From assembly GCF_018024495.1 (NCBI RefSeq), contig NZ_CP071696.1:1984001-2048000 (forward strand): a stretch of 64,000 bases of DNA, read 5' to 3'. This DNA is from Agromyces archimandritae. Its GTDB lineage: Bacteria > Actinomycetota > Actinomycetes > Actinomycetales > Microbacteriaceae. Below the pieces are notes generated by a model, which saw only the letters and a list, made by a program, of their open reading frames with translations, was not told the origin of the DNA and searched no databases. Shown one piece after another: positions 58,173-64,000 of this stretch. How positions within the stretch are numbered: position 1 is the first letter of the stretch; the number at the start of each line of letters is the position of its first letter. The translations under genes were made by a program, and so were the position numbers.

Positions 58173-59222
58173 ATGCACGGTGAGTACAAGGTTCCCGGCG
58201 GCAAGCTCGTCGTCGTCGACTTCGACGTCGACGATGGGGTGATCAGGAACTTCCGCCTGGCCGGCGACTTCTTCCTCGAACCCGACGAAGCCCTCGGCGA
58301 CATCGACGCCGCCGTGAACGGGCTGCCGGCAGCATCCGACGCGAAATCCATCGCCGCCGCCATCAGCGGCAGCCTGCGTGACGACGCCGTCCTCCTCGGC
58401 TTCTCGGCCGAAGCCGTCGCCGTCGCCGTCCGCCGTGCCCTCACCGACGCTCGCAGTTGGGCGGACTTCGAATGGGAGCTCGTGCACGACGCCGCCGTGC
58501 CGCCGCGCGTGCACCTCGCGCTCGACGAAGTCCTCGCCACCCGCGTCGGCGAAGGCCGCCGCAAACCGACGCTCCGCATCTGGGAATGGGACGAATCGGC
58601 CGTCGTCATCGGCAGCTTCCAGTCCGTCAAGAACGAGGTCGACCCCGACGGCGCCGCGCGCCACGGCTTCGAGGTCGTGCGCCGCATCTCGGGCGGCGGC
58701 GCGATGATGATGGAGAAGGGCAACGTCGTCACCTACTCCCTGTACGTGCCCGCCGAACTCGTGCAGGGCATGAGCTTCGCCGACTCCTACGCGTTCCTCG
58801 ACGACTGGGTGCTGCAGGGCCTCCGTACCCTCGGCATCGACGCCACGTACCAGCCCCTCAACGACATCGCGAGCCCCCTCGGCAAGATCGGCGGCGCCGC
58901 GCAGAAGCGGCTCGGCAACGGCGGCGTGCTCCACCACGTCACCATGTCGTACGACATCGACAACGCCAAACTCCTCGAGGTCCTGCGCATCGGCCGCGAG
59001 AAGCTCAGCGACAAGGGCATCGCCTCGGCCGACAAGCGGGTGGATCCGCTCCGCTCGCAAACCGGTCTCAGCCGCGCGGCCATCATCGAAAGCCTCAAGC
59101 AGACCTTCACCACCCTCTACGGAGCGACCCCCGGCCACGTCACGGACGACGAACTCGCCGAGGCCGAAGCGCTCGTCGCCTCGAAGTTCTCCACCCCGGA
59201 GTGGCTGAACCGGGTGCCCTGA
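58173..59222 (+). CDS. lplA: lipoate-protein ligase A family protein
   Basis: 349 aa. An N-terminal accessory domain ('MHGEYKVPGGKLVVVDFDVDDGVIRNFRLAGDFFLEPDEAL') is the LplA C-terminal-type domain placed first, as in other actinobacteria. The catalytic BPL/LplA domain follows: 'LRIWEWDESAVVIGSFQSVKNEVD', 'VVRRISGGGAMMMEKGNVVTYSLYVP' with the RRxSGGG lipoyl-AMP loop, and 'DIASPLGKIGGAAQKRLGNGGVLHHVTM' with the catalytic Lys. Transfers lipoate (or octanoate) to 2-oxoacid dehydrogenases or GcvH. A -10-like TAGCAT ends 7 nt before ATG 58173, which decides the start. Confidence 0.9.
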   Translation: MHGEYKVPGGKLVVVDFDVDDGVIRNFRLAGDFFLEPDEALGDIDAAVNGLPAASDAKSIAAAISGSLRDDAVLLGFSAEAVAVAVRRALTDARSWADFEWELVHDAAVPPRVHLALDEVLATRVGEGRRKPTLRIWEWDESAVVIGSFQSVKNEVDPDGAARHGFEVVRRISGGGAMMMEKGNVVTYSLYVPAELVQGMSFADSYAFLDDWVLQGLRTLGIDATYQPLNDIASPLGKIGGAAQKRLGNGGVLHHVTMSYDIDNAKLLEVLRIGREKLSDKGIASADKRVDPLRSQTGLSRAAIIESLKQTFTTLYGATPGHVTDDELAEAEALVASKFSTPEWLNRVP

Positions 59223-59302
59223 CGGCGGATCGGCCGTGACGGCGCGCCCCGGCATCCACACCCGGCACGAGGCGTTCGGTCGGCTCGGCTAGACTCGCCC
59301 GC

Positions 59303-59638
59303 GTGAATGGCTGGATCGTGTCGGCGATCATCGCGGGAGCGGTGGTGCTGGGCGCGGTCGCCATCCGGCTCGGCTGGATCGACCTCCGCGACAAACGGCG
59401 CGGAGGGGGAGGCGCCGGCGTCTTCGGCATCGGCGACGAAGTCTTCGCGCCCCGCAAGTACGAGGCGCAGGTCGAACTCGACCGGCAGTCGATGCTGCCC
59501 GCCCCCGCCCCGCTGCCCGGCGACGGCGACAAGGGCATCGCGTTCATCGACGACGAGGACGAACTCGCGGCGCCTCCGCGCAAACGCGGCGAGCGCACCG
59601 CGCCCCGCTACCGCGGTTCCATCCGCCTCGACCTGTAG
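59303..59638 (+). CDS. small single-pass membrane protein
   Basis: 111 aa from GTG 59303; TAGACT at 59290-59295 ends 7 nt upstream (leaderless). One N-terminal membrane segment ('WIVSAIIAGAVVLGAVAIRLG'), then a cytoplasmic acidic/basic region ending in a cluster of basic residues. 'FAPRKYEAQVELDRQSMLPAPAPLPGDGDKGI' recurs in small actinobacterial hypothetical proteins. Function unknown. Confidence 0.7.
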   Translation: MNGWIVSAIIAGAVVLGAVAIRLGWIDLRDKRRGGGGAGVFGIGDEVFAPRKYEAQVELDRQSMLPAPAPLPGDGDKGIAFIDDEDELAAPPRKRGERTAPRYRGSIRLDL

Positions 59639-59683
59639 GCGACGCGGCGTGCCGCGGCGGCGGCGCCCTGGCAGGATTGACGC

Positions 59684-60751
59684 ATGCCCGCCGAATCCGG
59701 CCGCATCATCCATGCGGACTCCCTCGAGGCGCTGCGCGCGCTCGGCGCCGGGTCGGTCACCGTCGCCTACCTGCATCCGCCCGCGAACCCGCGACGCGAC
59801 GCCCCGCTCGCCGCGCCCGCACGCGGGGCGACGGATGCCGTGTCGCGCCTGCGCGGCGGCACCGCCGACGAGGTGCGCGCCGCCCTCGCCCGCTACGACG
59901 ACCGCTTCGACGACTACTGGGGCTTCCTCGAACCCCGCATCGCCGAAGTGTGGCGCCTGCTCGCCGCCGACGGAACCCTCTACCTCCGCCTCGACGCGCG
60001 CGAAGCGCACTACGCGAAGGTCATGCTCGATGCGCTCGTGGGCCGCGACGGCTTCATGAACGAGATCGTCTGGGTCACCGGTTTCGGCGAGCCCGCGACC
60101 GCCGCCTGGCCGCGCCGTCACGACACGATCCTCGTCTACGCGCGCGACCCGAAACGCGTCTGGTTCGACGCGTCGGCCGTCGATCGTGAGCCCTACATGG
60201 CTCCGGGGCTGGTCACGCCCGAAAAAGCTGCGCTCGGAAAGCTGCCTACCGATGTCTGGTGGCACACGATCGTCGGCGGCGACCGCGGGCAGGCCGCCGG
60301 CTCGGCCCGGGGTGCGGATGCTTCGGGTACGGATGCCGCGCGCGGTGCGACCGCGGAGTCGGCCGCGGGCGCGAGTGTCGCCGGTGCCGACGGCGCGAGT
60401 GCCGCCGCTCCCGACCCGGGTGCGGATGCCGCGGGCGGAGCTCCGGCCGCGCACGGCGACCGCACACCCGAGGGGGTCGTGCGCCGCATCCTGCAGGCGT
60501 CCAGCCGCGAAGGCGATCTCGTGCTCGATCCGTTCGCCGGCTCCGGAACGACCGGGGTCGTCGCCGCGACCCTCGGCCGCCGCTTCGTGCTGATCGAGGA
60601 CGACGACGCATCGGTCGCCGTCATGCGCGCACGCTTCGCCGAGCTCGCCGGCGTCGAGTTCGACGACGGGCCGGGGCGCGCTCCGGCATCCACCCCCGAC
60701 CCGGTCGTATCCACCACAGCCGTACCCGCCCCCGAGGAGCCCACCGTATGA
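59684..60751 (+). CDS. DNA methyltransferase homologue with degenerate catalytic motif
   Basis: 355 aa. Similar to N4/N6 (beta-class) DNA methyltransferases: 'RIIHADSLEALRALGAGSVTVAYLHPPANP', 'YWGFLEPRIAEVWRLLAADGTLYLRLDAREAHY', and at the C-terminus 'SSREGDLVLDPFAGSGTTGVVAATLGRRFVLIE', the SAM-binding motif I. The catalytic motif IV, normally DPPY/DPPF, reads HPPA (residues 31-34), so activity is doubtful. A ~55-residue insertion of Ala, Asp, Gly and Ser (~residues 207-260) is coded by GGATGC-type words. No restriction endonuclease is adjacent. ATGA overlap with the next gene. Confidence 0.78.
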   Translation: MPAESGRIIHADSLEALRALGAGSVTVAYLHPPANPRRDAPLAAPARGATDAVSRLRGGTADEVRAALARYDDRFDDYWGFLEPRIAEVWRLLAADGTLYLRLDAREAHYAKVMLDALVGRDGFMNEIVWVTGFGEPATAAWPRRHDTILVYARDPKRVWFDASAVDREPYMAPGLVTPEKAALGKLPTDVWWHTIVGGDRGQAAGSARGADASGTDAARGATAESAAGASVAGADGASAAAPDPGADAAGGAPAAHGDRTPEGVVRRILQASSREGDLVLDPFAGSGTTGVVAATLGRRFVLIEDDDASVAVMRARFAELAGVEFDDGPGRAPASTPDPVVSTTAVPAPEEPTV

Positions 60752-61668
60752 AGTTCCGCATCTTCACCGAACCGCAGCAGGGCGCGAGCTATGCGCAGCA
60801 GCTCGCGATGGCGCGGCGCGCCGAGGCGCTCGGGTTCGACGCGTTCTTCCGCAGCGATCACCTGCTCGCGATGGGCGGCGACGGGATGCCGGGGCCGAGC
60901 GATTCCTGGGTCACGCTCGGCGCGATCGCGCGCGAGACCGAGACGATCCGGCTGGGCACGCTCGTCACGAGTGCGACGTTCCGGCACCCGGGCCTGCTCG
61001 CGGTGCAGGTCGCGCAGGTCGACGAGATGAGCGGCGGCCGCGTCGAGTTCGGCCTCGGCACGGGCTGGTTCGAGGCCGAGCACCGCGCGTACGGCATCCC
61101 GTTCCCGCCCAAGCGGTTCGGGATGCTCGAGGAGCAGCTTGCGGTCGTCACCGGGTTGTGGGGCACGCCGGCCGGCGAGCGGTTCTCGTTCGCCGGCGAG
61201 CACTACCTGCTCGAGGACTCGCCGGCGCTGCCGAAGCCCGTGCAGCAGCCGATCCCGCTGATCGTCGGCGGTGCGGGCAAGCAGCGCACGCCGGCGCTCG
61301 CGGCCCGGTTCGCGAGCGAGTTCAACGTGCCGTTCCGCTCCGACGCCGAGATCGCCGAGCTCTTCGGGCTCGTCCGGCAGGCCGCAGTGGATGCCGGACG
61401 CGACCCCGCATCCCTCGCCTACACGGCCGCGCTGACGACCACCGTCGGCGCGAGCGAGGCCGAGTACGCCCGCCGCGCCGACCGCATCGGCCGCGACGCC
61501 GCGGAACTCCGCCGTACCGGCATCGGCGGCACCCCCGCCGAGGCCGTCGACCGCATCGGCGGCCTCGCCGACATCGGGGTCGAGACCGTCTACCTGCAGG
61601 TGCTCGACTTCGACGACCTCGAATTGCTCGACCTGATCGCCGCCGAGGTCGTGCCGGCGTTCCGGTAG
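60748..61668 (+). CDS. LLM-class F420-dependent oxidoreductase
   Basis: 306 aa, luciferase-like TIM barrel: 'AQQLAMARRAEALGFDAFFRSDHLLAMGG', 'ETIRLGTLVTSATFRHPGLLAVQVAQVDEMSGGRVEFGLGTGWFEAEHRAYG', 'QPIPLIVGGAGKQRTPALAARFASEFN' and 'VYLQVLDFDDLELLDLIAAEVVPAFR' (each a segment of the TIGR03560-like F420 subgroup). Probably uses reduced F420 to reduce or oxidise an unknown small molecule. ATG overlaps the methyltransferase-like gene (ATGA), with GAGGAG upstream. Confidence 0.88.
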   Translation: MKFRIFTEPQQGASYAQQLAMARRAEALGFDAFFRSDHLLAMGGDGMPGPSDSWVTLGAIARETETIRLGTLVTSATFRHPGLLAVQVAQVDEMSGGRVEFGLGTGWFEAEHRAYGIPFPPKRFGMLEEQLAVVTGLWGTPAGERFSFAGEHYLLEDSPALPKPVQQPIPLIVGGAGKQRTPALAARFASEFNVPFRSDAEIAELFGLVRQAAVDAGRDPASLAYTAALTTTVGASEAEYARRADRIGRDAAELRRTGIGGTPAEAVDRIGGLADIGVETVYLQVLDFDDLELLDLIAAEVVPAFR

Positions 61669-61711
61669 CCGCGCGCGGCTCCCGCCCCCGCCGCTCGCTC
61701 CCGCCTCGCGT

Positions 61712-61811
61712 GCTGGCTCGCTCCTGCTCCTCGTGCGCTGGCTCGCTCCCGTTCCTCGCGCGCTGGCTCGCTCCTGTTCCTCGTGCGCTGGCTCGCTCCT
61801 GCTCCTCGCGC
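61712..61811. repeat. 25-bp tandem repeat, four copies
   Basis: GCTGGCTCGCTCCTGCTCCT-type unit with an exact 25-bp period (61712, 61737, 61762, 61787) just after the F420-enzyme stop. No open frame of interest. Confidence 0.85.
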
Positions 61812-61885
61812 GCCCGGCTCCTTGCTCCCTCCTCGCGCTCTCTCCTCACGTTCGTCGCCCCGCCGACTGCTGAGCCACCTGTCCT

Positions 61886-61972
61886 CTGCGCAATGCAGGA
61901 GTGCGCACGGCGTGTCGCGCTGCTCATGCGGCGGAACGCCCCGCGACACGCGCGCGGTCCTGCATTGCGCAG
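61886..61972. repeat. family A palindromic element, copy A9 (reverse)
   Basis: 87 bp, perfect 15-bp outer arms and GTGTCGCG / CGCGACAC inner arms; convergent gap between the F420-enzyme gene and the LacI gene. Confidence 0.9.
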
Positions 61973-62100
61973 GGGGAGGGTGAGCTCTGCGCCGCAGCCA
62001 CGTGGTTCGCGCCCCGGCATCCACTCGGCGCAGCGGGCTGGCCCCGGGCATCCACGCCACCCCGTTCATCGCTCCGCAGACCTCCGACCCGCGTCCTCCT

Positions 62101-62187
62101 CTGCGCAATGCAGGAGTGCGCACGGCGTGTCGCGCTGCTCATGCGGCAGAACGCCCCGCGACACGCGCGCGGTCCTGCATTGCGCAG
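62101..62187. repeat. family A palindromic element, copy A10 (reverse)
   Basis: 87 bp, almost identical to A9 and 215 bp after its start. Confidence 0.9.
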
Positions 62188-62272
62188 GGGGAGGGTGAGA
62201 GTGCCGGCGGTGGGCGGGGTGCGGGGCGGCGGTGGATGCCGTGGGGCGCCCGTGCGGCGGTCGCCCGGCGCC

Positions 62273-62530
62273 AGGAGTGCCGATCTCCTGTGGGAGTGCC
62301 GACTTCCGGGCACTCCGGCGGGAGATCGGCACTCCTGGAGATGCGTTGGCGGGAGATCGGCACTTCCACGGGAGATCGGCACTTCTGACGGGGTTGGGGG
62401 ACGATCGGACGAAGGGGTCGGCGGGGAATCGGCACGCCTGACGGGGTCGGCGGGGAATCGGTACGCCTGACGGGTCGGCGGGGAATCGGCATGCCTGACG
62501 GGGGCGCTGGCGGGAGACCGCGCGCGTTGG
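62273..62530. repeat. degenerate GATCGGCACTCC / AATCGGCACGCC repeats
   Basis: About eight short words: GGGAGATCGGCACTCC, GGGAGATCGGCACTTCC and their inverses (62273-62400), then GGGGTCGGCGGGGAATCGGC-type units with a period of about 30 bp (62415-62500). Fills the gap before the LacI stop with the hairpin arms at 62232 and 62577. Confidence 0.6.
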
Positions 62531-62623
62531 GCGTGCGGAGTGTCGGCATGCGGGGCAGGGGCGGGGTGCCGGCCGGCGGTGGATGCCGTGGGGCGCCCGT
62601 GCGGCGCCCTCAGGCGTGCCGCC

Positions 62624-63835
62624 TCAGCTCGAGGCGCGCACCACGAGGCGGGTGGGCAGCAGGGTGAGGCGGGGCACCTCTTCGCCCTCGATGAGGCGCA
62701 CGAGGATGCGCGCCATCTCGGCGCCCATCTCGACGGAGGGCTGGTGCACCGTCGTGAGCGGCGGCGAGGCGGTCGCCGCCGAGAGGTCGTCGTCGAAGCC
62801 GACGACGGCGATGTCGCCGGGGACGGTGAGCCCGGCATCCCGGATCGCCGTGCACGCCCCGAGCGCCATCTGGTCGTTCGCGGTGAACACGGCGTCGATC
62901 GGCTCGCCGCGCTCGAGCAGGCGGCGCATCGCGGCGGCTCCGGATGCCGGTGAGAAGTCGCCGTATTCGACGAGCACCGCGGCACCGGACATGCCGGCCG
63001 CGCCGGCCGAAGCGGATGCCCCGGCGTCCTCTGCGCCAGCTGCGGCCGACGCCCCGGCGCCCGACGCGGCCCCGGCTCCCGCCCGGAACCCGGCGAGCCG
63101 GTCCACGCCCGGAGGCATGTCCTGCGGCCCGGCGATCGTCGCGAGGTGGCGGCGTCCGCGTGCGATGAGGTGGCGTGCGGCATCCGCCGCGGCCCCGACG
63201 TTGTCGACGTCGACGCTGTACCCCGACTCGGCGGAGGCGTCGAGCGGCCGGCCGCCGAAGACGACCGGCAGACTCCGGTTCAGTTCGGCGAAGGAGTGGT
63301 CGCCGGTGTGGTGCGAGACGACGATCGCGCCGTCGACGTTGCCGCCGGCGAGGTAGCGGCGGGTTTTGCCCGGGTCCTGCTCGGATTCGATGAGCATCGT
63401 CAGCGTGTAGTCGGTGGGCGCGAGGGCGAGCGCGACGCCCTGCACGATCGAGGCGAAGAAGGGGTCGGCGAAGACGCGGGCGACCGATTCGGGCACGACG
63501 AGCGCGATGGCCTGCGTGCGGCGGCTCGCGAGCGAGCGGGCGGCGCGGTTCGGCACGTAGCCGAGTTCGGCGATCGCGGCGTGGACGGCTTCGGCGGCGG
63601 CGGGCTTGACCTTCGGGGAGCCGTTGACGACGCGCGAGACGGTCGCCCGCGACACCCCGGCGAGGGCGGCGACGGCTTCCAGCGTCGGCGCGGCCGAGGG
63701 TTCGGGTGCGGATGCCGCAGCGCCCCCGCCCCCGGCACTACCCCCGCTCCGGGGTCGCCGGCGCTTCCGGCCGCGCTCGCACCCCCGGCGCCGGTCCGCC
63801 GGCGCCCCCGCCCCCGGCACCGCCGCCCGCAGCAT
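62624..63835 (-). CDS. LacI-family repressor (start uncertain)
   Basis: 403 aa in the frame used. HTH 'PTLEAVAALAGVSRATVSRVVNGSPKV', hinge 'NRAARSLASRRT', effector segments 'IALVVPESVARVFADPFFASIVQGVALAL', 'VFTANDQMALGACTAIRDAG', 'VVGFDDDLSAATASPPLTTVHQP'. About 25 Ala/Gly/Ser residues are inserted after 'FRAGAGAASG'. The first ~50 residues are low-complexity. A better start signal (ATG 63884, AGGGGGAA upstream, 26 bp after the GH1 stop) is in another frame that stops near 63738, so a one-base frameshift in the GC-rich N-terminal region is possible. Likely regulates the upstream glycosidase gene. Confidence 0.8.
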   Translation of the reverse strand: MLRAAVPGAGAPADRRRGCERGRKRRRPRSGGSAGGGGAAASAPEPSAAPTLEAVAALAGVSRATVSRVVNGSPKVKPAAAEAVHAAIAELGYVPNRAARSLASRRTQAIALVVPESVARVFADPFFASIVQGVALALAPTDYTLTMLIESEQDPGKTRRYLAGGNVDGAIVVSHHTGDHSFAELNRSLPVVFGGRPLDASAESGYSVDVDNVGAAADAARHLIARGRRHLATIAGPQDMPPGVDRLAGFRAGAGAASGAGASAAAGAEDAGASASAGAAGMSGAAVLVEYGDFSPASGAAAMRRLLERGEPIDAVFTANDQMALGACTAIRDAGLTVPGDIAVVGFDDDLSAATASPPLTTVHQPSVEMGAEMARILVRLIEGEEVPRLTLLPTRLVVRASS

Positions 63836-63909
63836 CCCGCCCGGCGCCCGCGGCGCCCCGCACGGCCCTCTCCTCCTCGGTCATCGTTCCCCCTGGGTGA
63901 GCTGGCGCG

Positions 63910-64000
63910 TCAGGCGGCGGCGCGCGATCCGGCGATGATTCGAGCGTATGCCAGGGCGCTGTCCTTCGGGGTGCGCTGCATGGTCTCGTAGTCGACGCGG
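63910..64000 (-). CDS. C-terminal end of a GH1 beta-glucosidase (continues outside window)
   Basis: Only the last 29 codons are present: 'RVDYETMQRTPKDSALAYARIIAGSRAAA'. The 'VDYETMQRTPKDSA' segment is the conserved end of family 1 glycosidases, which hydrolyse beta-glucosides or related sugars. It is transcribed toward the LacI gene 26-75 bp downstream, so the two probably form one operon. Confidence 0.75.
   Translation of the reverse strand, partial: RVDYETMQRTPKDSALAYARIIAGSRAAA

Noticed and set aside
1..64000. Prophage, conjugative element or replication origin
   Set aside because: No integrase, capsid, relaxase, dnaA-box cluster or tRNA-borne att site was seen; the only mobile genes are the three ISL3 copies.

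Overview
This 64 kb window comes from a very GC-rich actinobacterium. Gene style (GTG starts, many ATGA/GTGA stop-start overlaps, leaderless -10 boxes 6-8 nt before start codons), protein families and the intergenic GGTCTCGATACGGCGC-type repeats suggest the Microbacteriaceae (Agromyces/Microbacterium-like). No rRNA, tRNA, CRISPR array, phage integrase or replication origin was seen. Most of the window is a carbon-catabolism island with several sugar and acid operons, each next to its own repressor.

Layout. 0-5 kb: 3' end of a LuxR-type regulator, KDPG aldolase (eda), a small membrane protein, ribokinase and a DUF559 protein. 5-19 kb: an L-rhamnose regulon on the minus strand. It holds an ABC importer (rhaT-rhaP-rhaQ-rhaS), mutarotase rhaM, isomerase rhaI, a bifunctional aldolase/dehydrogenase, kinase rhaB and a GntR regulator, then an MHS-family transporter behind a 31-bp palindromic operator. 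A divergent LacI regulator faces a clear promoter with a LacI-type operator. 19.8-29 kb: an orphan ATP-grasp enzyme and two LacI-controlled transcription units encoding Gfo/Idh/MocA oxidoreductases, a DUF993 aldolase-like protein and a sugar isomerase. 29.4-30.9 kb: an ISL3-family insertion sequence with a perfect 8-bp target duplication. 31-34.4 kb: an oxidative hexuronate operon (uronate dehydrogenase, 5-dehydro-4-deoxyglucarate dehydratase, enolase-superfamily enzyme). 34.5-37.7 kb: ThuA-like protein, LytR-CpsA-Psr protein, cupin and a collapsed FAD-oxidase pseudogene.

37.8-42 kb is the most unusual part. It holds a small secreted peptide gene resembling lactococcin 972 (apparently frameshifted), two tandem paralogous lipoproteins, a possible 19-codon leader ORF, and an adaptor/ATPase/permease ABC exporter. 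42-44.4 kb: PLDc_N protein, MFS exporter and MarR repressor. 44.5-52.4 kb: a quinate/shikimate catabolic cluster (fused 3-dehydroshikimate dehydratase, type II dehydroquinase, TRAP transporter, shikimate dehydrogenase, phosphotriesterase-like hydrolase, TetR regulator) with matching palindromic operators before quiC and before the TRAP genes. 52.4-55.8 kb: a truncated secreted-protein gene and two head-to-tail copies of the same ISL3 element, one frameshifted. 55.8-64 kb: alpha/beta hydrolase, small hypothetical and lipoprotein genes, a small cysteine-rich protein behind a CsoR-like operator, lipoate-protein ligase, a methyltransferase homologue lacking the catalytic DPPY motif, an F420-type oxidoreductase, a LacI regulator and the 3' end of a GH1 glycosidase.

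Intergenic DNA is full of structured repeats. At least five families of palindromic elements are present: A (about 88 bp, 10 copies), B (about 54 bp, 4 copies), C (about 68 bp, 2 copies), D (Microbacteriaceae-type, several copies) and hairpins built on GGTGGATGCC/GGCATCCACC. The same GGATGCC word also appears as in-frame Ala-Asp-Ala-rich expansions inside several proteins.
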